Of a stretch of DNA of 41,339 nucleotides, positions 16,766-26,042 are shown in pieces. The stretch covers positions 1 to 41,339 of the forward strand of contig CAIZMQ010000090.1 of assembly GCA_903934135.1 (NCBI GenBank), given 5' to 3'. The notes beneath the pieces were generated by a model. That model made no database searches. It had not been told where the DNA came from and saw only the letters and a program-made list of their open reading frames with translations. The first letter of the stretch is position 1. Every line of letters begins with the position of its first letter. Origin of the DNA: an uncultured Verrucomicrobiota bacterium. Lineage in GTDB: Bacteria; Verrucomicrobiota; Verrucomicrobiia; Chthoniobacterales; JACTMZ01. The translations under genes were made by a program, and so were the position numbers.

Positions 16766-17752
16766 CTAAACCAACCCCTCGCGCTGGAACCACGCGAGGG
16801 TGCGGGCCAGGGTATCTTCCAAAGTGGCGCGGCCGCGCCAGCCGGTGGCTAGGTGGAAAGGGTCGGGGTCGATAACCCAGCGATCCGGCCAGATTTCGCG
16901 GGCGCGGTCGGCGGTGAGGGACGGGACATTTTCCCCGATCGCGGGGATGAACTTCGAGGCAAAGGCGACGGGCTTGAGGAGGAACTGCGGGACGGGCAGC
17001 AGCCTGCCTTTCTTTCCGCTCACTTTGCCGGCGGTGAGCATGAGTTCCGCGTCGGTGATCGTGCCGGGCGATGTGACGTGCGCGACATCCAATCCTCCGC
17101 CGCGCTCGAACCACGCGTCGATCGCGTCGGCCAGATCGTCGGAGGAGACCCAACTGAAATGTTTCAAGGCGCGCCCGGGCTTGGTCCAAATCTTTCCACG
17201 GACCATGCGGAAGAGCGGCAGCGTGGCCTGGTCGCCGGGACCGAGCACCATGGGGGCGCGGAGGAAGCGGACGCGTTGGTGGCCGGCCGCGCGCACGGCG
17301 CGCTCCATTTGCAGCTTGGACTCGCCATACCAGGAGATCGGACGGTCAGGGTGGTCCAACTTTTTGGCCGGGTGGCCTTCAGGAGTTGGGCCGCCGGCCG
17401 ATTGCGAGGAGAGGACAAGCACTTCGGGTGCATCCCCGAGTTGCCTGAGGAGGTCGAGGGTGCCGTCGACATTGACCCGGAAATATTCGTCGCGGGAGCG
17501 GCCGAAAAGGACGCCGGCGCAGTGGACGACGCGATCCACGGAACCGAGATCACGCAGATTCCAGGCGGGGGCGGCGGCTTTAATCATGCGCAGCTTGCGC
17601 ATGCCGGTGGCACCTTCGCGGGCGAGTTGCGCGCGGAGTTTGTCCGCCGAACGGACCGGGGCGATGATTTCATCGACGGCGTCATCGGCCAAGGCACGCA
17701 GGACAAGGGTACGGCCGATGAATCCGGTTGCGCCGGTGACGAGCAGTCGCAT
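16766..17752 (-). CDS. NAD-dependent epimerase/dehydratase, candidate ceramide reductase (CerR-like)
   Basis: MRLLVTGATGFIGRTLVLRAL Rossmann start, SWYGESKLQMERAV; directly downstream of the Spt and GNAT genes. Confidence 0.85.
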   Translation of the reverse strand: MRLLVTGATGFIGRTLVLRALADDAVDEIIAPVRSADKLRAQLAREGATGMRKLRMIKAAAPAWNLRDLGSVDRVVHCAGVLFGRSRDEYFRVNVDGTLDLLRQLGDAPEVLVLSSQSAGGPTPEGHPAKKLDHPDRPISWYGESKLQMERAVRAAGHQRVRFLRAPMVLGPGDQATLPLFRMVRGKIWTKPGRALKHFSWVSSDDLADAIDAWFERGGGLDVAHVTSPGTITDAELMLTAGKVSGKKGRLLPVPQFLLKPVAFASKFIPAIGENVPSLTADRAREIWPDRWVIDPDPFHLATGWRGRATLEDTLARTLAWFQREGLV

Positions 17753-17754
17753 GG

Positions 17755-18909
17755 TCAGAGTGGTTTTTCCCAGATGGTAAAGTCCTTCGACCGGCGGCCG
17801 CCGAGGATTTCGATGCTGCGGACGATCTGTTCGTTGTTCGCCTCGATCCAGGAGACCTCGGAGACCGGGTAGTCGACACCGACTTGGCGGAAAGTTTCGC
17901 GGTAGAGAAAGGGTGCGATGCCGCGGCGGCGGCGGAATTCGGGCTCGATCCCGAGGATGAGATGACGGGCGCGGCGGGGACGGCCGGTTTTGATCATCCA
18001 GAGCATGGGGAGCAGACGGAGAAAGCCGCGCGGCCAGGACAGCGAGCGGCGGAGGAACTCATTGATGTCGGGCAAAGAAATGGAATAGCCGACCTCGCGT
18101 CCTTCGTGCATGACGAAAAAGAGCATGTTTGCCGCGGCAATGGTGCGCAGGCCGGCGGCGGAATGTTCCAGTTCTTCCCAGGTGACCGGGACATAGCCCC
18201 AGTTGCGGTCGAGGGTGACATTGTAGAGACGTTGCAGAATGCGCAGTTCCCGTTCCGGCTTGCGCAGGTCGAAGGGACGGGTGTCGAGCCCGCTTTTCTC
18301 CCTCGCGTGGTCGGAAAGCCGCACCATGACCGGGCTGGCCGGCGCGGTCATGTCCATCTCGAAAGCACAAAGCCGCCGCACCTCGGACAAGCCGAGCCGT
18401 TCGTAGGTCGTGACATAGCGCGGCGGGTTCCAAGGCATGAAAACGCACGGCGGATCCTCGAACCCTTCGCTGAGCAGGCCGCAGGTGTCGTTGATGCTCG
18501 GCGAATAGGGGCCGCGCACGGAGGTAAGTCCGCGCTCCCGCAGCCAGCGGCAGGCGGCGGCGAAAAGCGCGTCGGCCACCTCGTCGTCGGCAAAGTCGAA
18601 AAAACCGAAGAATCCGGTCAGGTCGCGGTGGGTTTCGTTGTGCAGCGGATTGCGGATCGCGGCGATGCGACCGACGGGGCGGCCGTCGCGCAGGGCGAGG
18701 AACGGGGCGAGTTCGCCGCCGGTGGCCAGGAACGGCGAACGCGGTAGGAAGGTGTCGACGATGCTTCCCGGGATCGGCGGGACGAATTGCGGGAAGCTAC
18801 CTAGGACGTCCTCGGCGCAGTTCTCAAACCGCCGCAGTTCGGACCGGCTGCGGCAGGGAAGTATCGTGATGCCTTTGGGGGATTTCCCCGGCGGCTCGCT
18901 GGTAGACAT
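17755..18909 (-). CDS. GNAT-fold acyltransferase, candidate bacterial ceramide synthase (bCerS-like)
   Basis: FLALRDGRPVGRIAAIRN, GFFGFFDFADD, RGPYSPSINDTCGLLSEGFEDPP; 2-nt gap to the epimerase gene. ATG at 18909, alternative TTG at 18918. Confidence 0.8.
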   Translation of the reverse strand: MSTSEPPGKSPKGITILPCRSRSELRRFENCAEDVLGSFPQFVPPIPGSIVDTFLPRSPFLATGGELAPFLALRDGRPVGRIAAIRNPLHNETHRDLTGFFGFFDFADDEVADALFAAACRWLRERGLTSVRGPYSPSINDTCGLLSEGFEDPPCVFMPWNPPRYVTTYERLGLSEVRRLCAFEMDMTAPASPVMVRLSDHAREKSGLDTRPFDLRKPERELRILQRLYNVTLDRNWGYVPVTWEELEHSAAGLRTIAAANMLFFVMHEGREVGYSISLPDINEFLRRSLSWPRGFLRLLPMLWMIKTGRPRRARHLILGIEPEFRRRRGIAPFLYRETFRQVGVDYPVSEVSWIEANNEQIVRSIEILGGRRSKDFTIWEKPL

Positions 18910-20167
18910 CGTCTTCAAAGATATGGAGTTCCCGCGCGATGCGCTCGAAAGTCTCGAGCACGTATTCGAGTTGCTGCGGGGTGTGGGTGGCCATGTAGCT
19001 GGTGCGAATGATGGCCTGGCCGCGGCGCACCGCAGGATAAATAGCCGGCGTGGCGAAGACGCCGTTGTCGAAAAGGCGCTGGGCGAAGAAGAAGGCTTTT
19101 TGCTCGTCTCCGATCAGGATGGGGACGATCGGCGTCTCGGTCGTCCCGATGTGGAAACCGAGTTCGCGGAAGCCGCGGTGCATGCGGCGGGTGTTCTCCC
19201 AGAGTTTCACCATGCGCCACTGCTCTTCCTGCATGACCTCGAGCGCTTTGAGCACGCCGCCGGCCACGGCGGGGGTCGGCGAGGCGGTGAAAATGAAGCA
19301 ACGGGCCTTGTGGCGGACGAATTTGATCACGTCCTTGTCGCCGGCCAGGAACCCGCCCATGCAACCGAGCGATTTGGAAAACGTGCCCATCATGAGGTCG
19401 GCCCGGTCGGCTGTTCCCGTATGGTGGGCGCTGCCCTTGCCGCCTTCGCCCATCACCCCGAGGGCGTGGGCTTCGTCGACGTAGAATTTGGCTCCGAATT
19501 CGCCGGCCACGTCCATCAACTCGGCGAGACGTGCGATATCGCCCGACATGCTAAAAACGCCGTCGATGACCACCATCTTGCCGGCTTCGGCCGGCAGGCG
19601 GGAAAGACGCCGGCGCAGGGATTCGGGAGAATTGTGGGAAAAAGGGATGATTTTGGCCGGCGACATGCGGCAGCCGTCGATGATGCTGGCGTGGTTTTCC
19701 TTGTCGCAGAGGATGAAATCACCCTCCTCGAAAAGGCAGGTCAGCGCACCCTGATTGGCGAAGTAGCCGGTGGAAAAAAGCAGGGCGGAGTCCTTGCCAA
19801 TGTAGTCGGCCAGGCGCTCTTCGAGCTCTTCGTGGATGACGAGGTTGCCGCTGAGGAAGCGCGAACCCGTGCAACCCAGACCATATTTGCGGGTGGCTTC
19901 GACCGCAGCCTCGACCACGCGGGAATCGTTGGCCAGGCCGAGATAGTTGTTCGACCCGACCATGAGGACGCGCTTGCCCTCGCAAATGACTTCGGCGCCG
20001 TCCATTTCCTCGATGGGGCGGAAAAAAGGGTAGATGCCCAGCGCTTGGGCCCTTTCGGGCTCGTCGTAAGCCACGCACTTGGCAAAGAGATCATTGTCTC
20101 CATCCCAGGGATGGCCGTTGAGGGAAGGTGTCACTTCCTCCCCGTTGATGCTGATGATTTTCATCAA
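18824..20167 (-). CDS. spt: Alpha-oxoamine synthase, probable serine palmitoyltransferase
   Basis: NYLGLANDSRVVEAA, GLGCTGSRFLSGNLVIHEELE, DEAHALGVMGEGGKG, GTFSKSLGCMGGFLAGDKDVI (PLP lysine). Confidence 0.9.
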   Translation of the reverse strand: MMKIISINGEEVTPSLNGHPWDGDNDLFAKCVAYDEPERAQALGIYPFFRPIEEMDGAEVICEGKRVLMVGSNNYLGLANDSRVVEAAVEATRKYGLGCTGSRFLSGNLVIHEELEERLADYIGKDSALLFSTGYFANQGALTCLFEEGDFILCDKENHASIIDGCRMSPAKIIPFSHNSPESLRRRLSRLPAEAGKMVVIDGVFSMSGDIARLAELMDVAGEFGAKFYVDEAHALGVMGEGGKGSAHHTGTADRADLMMGTFSKSLGCMGGFLAGDKDVIKFVRHKARCFIFTASPTPAVAGGVLKALEVMQEEQWRMVKLWENTRRMHRGFRELGFHIGTTETPIVPILIGDEQKAFFFAQRLFDNGVFATPAIYPAVRRGQAIIRTSYMATHTPQQLEYVLETFERIARELHIFEDDVYQRAAGEIPQRHHDTSLPQPVRTAAV

Positions 20168-20270
20168 GGTTGCGCCGAAACGAGAAAACTAATGGCCCGG
20201 TCCCGCCTTGGCAATCATGCATTTGAGGCTGTTCCGGGCCTCCAGCCCGAAGGCCGAAAGGGCGGAAAGA

Positions 20271-21122
20271 TCAATTCCGGCTGGTGGCCGGGGTGGCCGA
20301 GCGACCGGTCTCGGCGAAACGCACATCGCCCCGCCTTCTCTGCTGCACAAACGTGTTATTGTCGCCGTATTTTGCCCACGGCCCGCGCGGCACCTCGCGG
20401 AACTCGACAAAACGCCAGCTGGCCACATCTTTTCCTCCCCGCATCCCGATGTAGTCCCGCACGGCGGGTGAAACGTCGAGGCCGGCCGCTTGGTTGAGGT
20501 TGGGGAGCGGACGCTGGTTCCCGAACACATATTGCCAGTGGTCGGTCCGGAACGGCCCGCAATCTTCCCACTGGGCGTAAGCCTCGCGGGTGCGGCCGCG
20601 CACCACAACCCAGCGGCCTTTGCAGACCGATTGGCCCGCTTTGACAAAGGCCTCACGGAACCAGGGAATGACCCGCGGGGCTTCGGGCTTGGTCCGTCCC
20701 TTGGTCACGTCATTGTAGGGAAGGGCAACATAGAAAGGGTTCTGCCTCGGGATGAAGGCGGCCGGCAAATAACCGCGGCGGGTGCGCGGTTCGGGATTGT
20801 CGTAGCCGCCGAAGTTGCGCGCCCACTCGACATCCCAAGAGCTTTTGCAATTCGGAACCGGATTGTTCTGCGTCGGTTGCTCGCCGACCCAGAAGACGGT
20901 GGTGACAATATTGTTTTTCCACGAATGGGAGCGCGAATTGCCCGCCCGCGGCGACGTCTTGACCGAAGGTCGCGAGATACGGGGTTCGACCCGCAGAAGC
21001 ACGCTCTCCCGCAAACGCAGGGCTTGATCCTCGAACGAAGTCGAAGCCTCGGCGCCGGCGGCCAGGGCGGCCAGAAAAAGTCCGGTCAGCGCTGCCCTCA
21101 AGAAGAAATCGGAATTCCGCAT
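20271..21122 (-). CDS. Secreted protein, possibly double-psi beta-barrel-like
   Basis: Signal peptide MRNSDFFLRAALTGLFLAALAAGAEAS; C-terminal WEDCGPF...AGLDVSPAVRDYIGMRGGKDVASWRFVEF. Confidence 0.7.
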   Translation of the reverse strand: MRNSDFFLRAALTGLFLAALAAGAEASTSFEDQALRLRESVLLRVEPRISRPSVKTSPRAGNSRSHSWKNNIVTTVFWVGEQPTQNNPVPNCKSSWDVEWARNFGGYDNPEPRTRRGYLPAAFIPRQNPFYVALPYNDVTKGRTKPEAPRVIPWFREAFVKAGQSVCKGRWVVVRGRTREAYAQWEDCGPFRTDHWQYVFGNQRPLPNLNQAAGLDVSPAVRDYIGMRGGKDVASWRFVEFREVPRGPWAKYGDNNTFVQQRRRGDVRFAETGRSATPATSRN

Positions 21123-21238
21123 GGGTGGAATTGGTAAATATCCGGCCGATCGTCGGACCGCGCAAGCAAAAGACCCCTCCCCCGTTTCAAGGATCCGGCC
21201 CAAAGAGCGGGTCCTCAACGGTTTGGCGGGCGCGCAAT

Positions 21239-22375
21239 TCAGCTCCGCCAACCGGCCGCCGGCCCACGATCACCGTTGCCACGGTGCACCCAGATACTTT
21301 GGAGCAGACCGACACTGAAGAGCACAGCGAGAACAAACGATCCGCCGTAGCTGACCAAAGGCAGGGGCAGACCGGTGATCGGGGTGACCCCGATGGTCAT
21401 GCCGATATTCATGAAGGTGTGGGTGAAAATGAGCGTGGTCAGCCCCACCCCGAGCAAACGGCCGAGGTCATCCCTGGCCTTGAGCGACACGTAGAGGCCC
21501 AGGCCGACAAAGGCGAGGAAGGCAAGGAGCAGAAGTAACCCGCCGATGAAGCCATGTTGCTCGCCGATGACCGAAAAAATGAAATCGTTGTGCACGATCG
21601 TGCTCGGCAGAAAACCCAACTCATTGAGCGTATTCTCCGCCTTGAAACCCTTGCCGTCCCAACCACCGGAGCCGATGGCCGTGAGCGACTGGTTGATCGT
21701 CCAGCCCGCACCCTGAGGATCGAGTTCCGGATCGAGGAAGGTGAGGATGCGCTGCCGCTGGTAGGGTCGCAGACCGAAGTTGACCACCAGCGGGATGACC
21801 GCGACGACGACAAGGATCAGCGTGAGGAGGTAGCGCGCCGGGATACGCGCCGCATAAAGCATGGCCATCATGACCGGCAGCCAGACAATGGACGACCCGA
21901 GATCCGGTTCCGCGAGGATCATCAGGCAGGGCAAGCCGGTGATGGCGCCGCAAAGGGCGATGCGGAGAGGCGAAGGCATGTCCTCGTGGCCGGAAAGGAA
22001 GAGGGCCATGAGCATGATGCCCGCCAGGATGGCCAGCTGCGAGGGTTGGAAGCTCATGAAACCGAGGTCGAGCCAGCTGCCGCTCCCGTAGACCGTTTTG
22101 CCGAAAAGGTGGACGGCAACCAACCCGGCCAAGCCGGCCAGATAAACCGGCAGGGCGCCACGCCGGATCCACCGGTAGTCAAAAAGCGACACCCCGAGGC
22201 AGACCACCAAACCGAGGGCCAGCCAGACGAGTTGGCGGCTCCAGAAGTCCTGGTCTCGGACCCAAGTCGCGCTGTAAATGGCATAGACGCCGAACAGCCC
22301 GAGCAGGATGACAAGGACAAGCAGCGGCCATTGCAGGCCGGTCATTTTGCGGAAAAGATGGGTGATCGTTTTCAT
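21239..22375 (-). CDS. rodA: Rod-shape-determining protein RodA (SEDS family)
   Basis: GSGSWLDLGFMSFQPSQLAILA, EPDLGSSIVWLPVM, NDFIFSVIGEQHGFIG, GLPLPLVSYGGSFVLA; ATG at 22375. Confidence 0.93.
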   Translation of the reverse strand: MKTITHLFRKMTGLQWPLLVLVILLGLFGVYAIYSATWVRDQDFWSRQLVWLALGLVVCLGVSLFDYRWIRRGALPVYLAGLAGLVAVHLFGKTVYGSGSWLDLGFMSFQPSQLAILAGIMLMALFLSGHEDMPSPLRIALCGAITGLPCLMILAEPDLGSSIVWLPVMMAMLYAARIPARYLLTLILVVVAVIPLVVNFGLRPYQRQRILTFLDPELDPQGAGWTINQSLTAIGSGGWDGKGFKAENTLNELGFLPSTIVHNDFIFSVIGEQHGFIGGLLLLLAFLAFVGLGLYVSLKARDDLGRLLGVGLTTLIFTHTFMNIGMTIGVTPITGLPLPLVSYGGSFVLAVLFSVGLLQSIWVHRGNGDRGPAAGWRS

Positions 22376-22376
22376 C

Positions 22377-23168
22377 TCAGGCCACCAACTTGGGCACGGC
22401 AGACAACAGTTTCCTCGTGTACTCGTGCTGCGGGTTTTCGTAAATCTCCCCGGCGGGCGCGGACTCCACAATTTTCCCGCGGTGCATCACGATGACATGG
22501 TCACTCACGTGCTCGACCACGGCAAGATCGTGCGCGATGAAGAGGTAGGCGACACCGAGCTGCTCCTGCAAGTCCTGGAGAAGATTGACGATCTGCGCCT
22601 GCACGCTGACGTCGAGCGCGCTGACCGGCTCGTCGCAGACGATGAATTTCGGTTTGACCGCGAGGGCCCGGGCAATGCCGATGCGCTGGCGTTGGCCGCC
22701 ACTGAACTCGTGCGGGTAGCGACCCATGGCATCGGCGGGCAAGCCGACCAACCCGAGCAATTCCGCCACCCTCTCACGCCGCTCCTCTTTGCTCATGGCG
22801 GGAAAGTGAATCTCCAGCGGCTCGGCCAGGATCGCACCGACCGTCATCCGCGGGTTGAGCGATCCGAAAGGGTCCTGAAAAATCATCTGCAGATCTTTGC
22901 GCATCGGACGGAACTCCGCTTCGCCCAACGGCAGGATGTCGCGCCCTTCGTAGAGCGCCTGGCCCGACGTGGCCGGAATCAGCTTGAGCAAGGTCCGCCC
23001 CACCGTCGTCTTGCCGCTGCCGCTCTCGCCGACCAGACCGACGGTCTTGCCCGGCTCGATGTCGAAGCTCACGCCGTCCACCGCCTTGATTTCACCGGTC
23101 TGACGGCGCAGGACGCCGCCATAGACCGGAAACCACGTGCGCAGGTTGCGGACGGAGAGCAGAGGCAT
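22377..23168 (-). CDS. Oligopeptide-type ABC transporter ATP-binding protein (OppF-like)
   Basis: Walker [16 protein letters not shown], signature [15 protein letters not shown], Walker [13 protein letters not shown]. Confidence 0.93.
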   Translation of the reverse strand: MPLLSVRNLRTWFPVYGGVLRRQTGEIKAVDGVSFDIEPGKTVGLVGESGSGKTTVGRTLLKLIPATSGQALYEGRDILPLGEAEFRPMRKDLQMIFQDPFGSLNPRMTVGAILAEPLEIHFPAMSKEERRERVAELLGLVGLPADAMGRYPHEFSGGQRQRIGIARALAVKPKFIVCDEPVSALDVSVQAQIVNLLQDLQEQLGVAYLFIAHDLAVVEHVSDHVIVMHRGKIVESAPAGEIYENPQHEYTRKLLSAVPKLVA

Positions 23169-23253
23169 CCGCGCAATGTGCCCTCACGGGCGTTCCGCCG
23201 CAAGAACGACGGTGACGGCGGGGCAGCCGGCAAGTTTGGCCGCCACCACGACG

Positions 23254-23706
23254 CTACCCGAGCCAGGCGTCGAGCAGCCCGGCGAATTCCGCGGGCGTGG
23301 CAGCGGCAAGCAGGGCGTCCGTTTTTTCCGGTTCGCGACAAATCCGGGCCAGGGCCCCGACATTGCGCAAATATTCCTCCGACATCGTGGCGGGGATGGC
23401 GAAAACGAAAACCAGACGCGGCCCGGCCGGCGCGGCCCACCGGGCCGCGGCCAAGGCAACTTCCCGCACGGCTTGACCGCGGCCGTGGGCAAGAATGACG
23501 CTGCCGGCGGCATCGGCTAATTCCACCACTTGGCGGCTCCCGATGGACAACCAGAATTCCTCCCAATTCCCGACACGCGGATCGGCGGACAGCAATTCGG
23601 CGGTGCGGCGCAAGGCGGTCTCGCGGTCCGGCGCTTCCAGATCGAGTCGCGCCAAGGACGGGCCAATAATCGAAGAGCCGTCCATCACACGTTGCTTCCA
23701 CTCCAT
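23254..23706 (-). CDS. PTS EIIA-type domain protein
   Basis: 150 aa, RETALRRTAELLSADPRV...GSVILAHGRGQAVREVALAAARW. Confidence 0.6.
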   Translation of the reverse strand: MEWKQRVMDGSSIIGPSLARLDLEAPDRETALRRTAELLSADPRVGNWEEFWLSIGSRQVVELADAAGSVILAHGRGQAVREVALAAARWAAPAGPRLVFVFAIPATMSEEYLRNVGALARICREPEKTDALLAAATPAEFAGLLDAWLG

Positions 23707-24539
23707 TTCAACTTGTCCCGCAGCACGCCGCTGAAAGTGCGGCCCGGCAGGGTGGCCAGACGCAGTTTTTCCGCGGCGCGCGAAATGCGCAGCACGTCAC
23801 CCGGACCGAAGTCGCGGATCTCCTGTCCGTCCACATTGACCGTGACCCCGGGGCCGCCCCCGACCAAACGCAATTCGAGCCGTGCGTGGTCGGAGACCAC
23901 GGTGGAACGGTTGGTCAGCACGTGCGGGCAGATCGGGGTGATGACAAAGCATGCGCTGTCGGGCAGGAGCAGTGGACCACCGGCCGACATGGAGTAAGCG
24001 GTCGATCCGGTCGGGGTGGCCACGATGAGGCCGTCGGCATGATAGACGGAAAGTTCCTCGTCATCGATGTGCACCGCCACCTTGATCAGTTGCGAATGCT
24101 GGCCTCGGCTAACCACGGCATCGTTCAGGCCGGTCAATGCCTCCACCGTTGCGCCCCCGCGCACCAGTTCAACCCGTAGCATGGTGCGCGCGCTAAGGCG
24201 GAAGTCGCCGGCCGCGATACTTTCCACCGCCTTGGGCCATTCTTCGCCGTGCACGCCGGTGAGAAAACCAAGCGAGCCGACGTTGATGCCGAAAATGGGA
24301 GGCACCTCGCCGCGCACGCGGTGCAAGGCTCGCAGGATCGTGCCGTCGCCGCCGAGCACAATGAGCAGGTCACACGCCGCACCAAGTTGCTGCTCGTCCA
24401 CCCCGCGGGCCCCGACCGCTTCGGCCGTGCGCGCCTCAAGCAGCACTTCGACACCGCGCGTGCCGAGAGCCTCCATGAGGGAGCGGGTCAGAGCGGCTGC
24501 TTCCGGCTTGTCGGCCCTTGCTACGATGCCGGCTTTCAT
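23685..24539 (-). CDS. nadK: NAD kinase
   Basis: LIVLGGDGTILRALHRVRGEVPPIFGINVGSLGFLTG, ATPTGSTAYSMSAGGPLL; ATG at 24539. Confidence 0.95.
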   Translation of the reverse strand: MKAGIVARADKPEAAALTRSLMEALGTRGVEVLLEARTAEAVGARGVDEQQLGAACDLLIVLGGDGTILRALHRVRGEVPPIFGINVGSLGFLTGVHGEEWPKAVESIAAGDFRLSARTMLRVELVRGGATVEALTGLNDAVVSRGQHSQLIKVAVHIDDEELSVYHADGLIVATPTGSTAYSMSAGGPLLLPDSACFVITPICPHVLTNRSTVVSDHARLELRLVGGGPGVTVNVDGQEIRDFGPGDVLRISRAAEKLRLATLPGRTFSGVLRDKLKWSGSNV

Positions 24540-25264
24540 GGTTTGAGCAGAACAAGAAGTTCGCGGTTGCCGTCCGCCCCGGCCACCGGTGAATCGACAA
24601 CCCCGCCCCAACTCCAGCCGAGGCGGATGGCGAAATCGCGGATTTTATCGACAGCCCGCTGGCGTGCGCCGTCATCGCGGACCACACCGCCGCGGCCGAC
24701 TTCGGCCCGGGATAATTCGAACTGCGGCTTGATCAAGGCAACGATCATTCCGCCGTCAGTAAGAAGCCCCGCCATCGGCGGCAAGACCAAAGTCAGCGAA
24801 ATGAAACTCACATCGGCCACGGCGAACTGCACTTTCTCCGGCAAATCACCGGGCTGGAGGTGCCGCGCATTGCAGTGTTCCATGACCACGACACGGGGGT
24901 CGCTGCGGATCTTCCAATCGAGCTGCCCGTGGCCGACGTCCAGCGCGTAGACTTTCGCCGCCCCGTGCTGGAGGAGGCAATCGGTGAAACCGCCGGTCGA
25001 TGCCCCCACGTCGAGGCAGGTCAGCCCGGCCGGATCAAGACCGAAGTGGGCCAGTGCCCCCTCGAGCTTCAATCCTCCCCGTCCGACGTAGCGCTCCGCC
25101 GCCCGCACCTCGAGCGGCGTGTCATCCGGCAAGGTCTGCGAAGCTTTGTCCATGCGGGTGCCACCGGAAAAAATGCCGCCGGCCATGATGAGGCGTTGCG
25201 CTTTTTCCCGCGAGGGGCAAAGGCCCCGCTGCACGAGCAGGACATCCAGACGTTCTTTGGCCAT
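24536..25264 (-). CDS. tlyA: TlyA-family rRNA 2'-O-methyltransferase
   Basis: S4 domain MAKERLDVLLVQRGLCPSREKAQRLIMAG, then CLDVGASTGGFTDCLLQHGAAKVYALDVGHGQL; ATGA overlap with nadK. Confidence 0.95.
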   Translation of the reverse strand: MAKERLDVLLVQRGLCPSREKAQRLIMAGGIFSGGTRMDKASQTLPDDTPLEVRAAERYVGRGGLKLEGALAHFGLDPAGLTCLDVGASTGGFTDCLLQHGAAKVYALDVGHGQLDWKIRSDPRVVVMEHCNARHLQPGDLPEKVQFAVADVSFISLTLVLPPMAGLLTDGGMIVALIKPQFELSRAEVGRGGVVRDDGARQRAVDKIRDFAIRLGWSWGGVVDSPVAGADGNRELLVLLKP

Positions 25265-25276
25265 GGCGCGAGGCGC

Positions 25277-25804
25277 CTAACCGGCGGGGAGTCCGGCATC
25301 CTGCAGGCGGCGTTCGAGTTGCCGGATGTGCACCTCGGCCATGTCGAGTTGCCGGTGCCTTTCCATGAGAAGCAGTTCCAGCTCGCGGATGCGTTGCTGC
25401 AAATTTTGCCGGATGCTAAGGCGTCCGGGTTCGTTCAGCGCGGCGGCCTCGGGGGCCGGCGGCTGGCCGTGGAAAAAGGCCGCATGACGCAAGGTCGTTT
25501 CGGCGCCCGTGCAACAGTTGATCACGATGCTCTCGGCCGTGATCTCGCCGCAGCGGAGAAATTCCAGCACAGCCTCCTCCGTGGTGGGACCGTAGTATGA
25601 GTCCTCGCCCAAATGAATAAGGTAATCCATGTGGAGTTCGGGAACCATGGGAGCCTTGAGCCAATGGGCGCGGTCATCACTCACCTGATCGAGGGGCGAG
25701 ACCTGCGCGGCGCGCGACCACTCCTTGAGCTTGGCGAATTCGACCGGACCGAAGACCTCGCCGTCCTCGTGCTTTTTCAAAAACCATTTCGCGGAGTGCT
25801 CCAT
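25277..25804 (-). CDS. GYF_2-like domain protein with C-terminal coiled coil
   Basis: MEHSAKWFLKKHEDGEVFGPVEFAKLKEWS and a second GEDSYYGPTTEEAVLEFLRCGEI; heptad-rich end. Confidence 0.6.
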   Translation of the reverse strand: MEHSAKWFLKKHEDGEVFGPVEFAKLKEWSRAAQVSPLDQVSDDRAHWLKAPMVPELHMDYLIHLGEDSYYGPTTEEAVLEFLRCGEITAESIVINCCTGAETTLRHAAFFHGQPPAPEAAALNEPGRLSIRQNLQQRIRELELLLMERHRQLDMAEVHIRQLERRLQDAGLPAG

Positions 25805-25838
25805 CGCGTCGGACGCATTCTCGGACCGCCGGAGCGTC

Positions 25839-26039
25839 ATGGCCAGCAAATCCCACGCGCCGCTTGCCTCCCGGCCCCGGCTGCGGCATGTTGTCGGTTC
25901 GATGTTCAGGCTGACGCGCCAGGAACGCAGGCTCGTCGCTTTCATCCTCGCGGCCTTTCTCACCGGGCTTGGGATCAAGCACTGGCGGGAAACGCGGGAG
26001 ACGGAAGCGGCAGTCGCGGAATTGGCGCCGGCTCCTTGA
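25839..26039 (+). CDS. Small single-pass membrane protein
   Basis: LTRQERRLVAFILAAFLTGLGIKHWRE; placed just upstream of the Minf_1886 gene. Confidence 0.55.
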   Translation: MASKSHAPLASRPRLRHVVGSMFRLTRQERRLVAFILAAFLTGLGIKHWRETRETEAAVAELAPAP

Positions 26040-26042
26040 TCC

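Noticed and set aside
16853-17872. 339-aa plus-strand ORF
   Set aside because: Antisense to the epimerase gene with clear Rossmann motif.
18638-20497. 619-aa plus-strand ORF
   Set aside because: Shadow of the serine palmitoyltransferase gene.
22377-23168. Lone OppF-like ATPase as part of a novel transporter
   Set aside because: Sequence is an ordinary oligopeptide-type ATPase; its permease genes are probably elsewhere and nothing unusual is visible.
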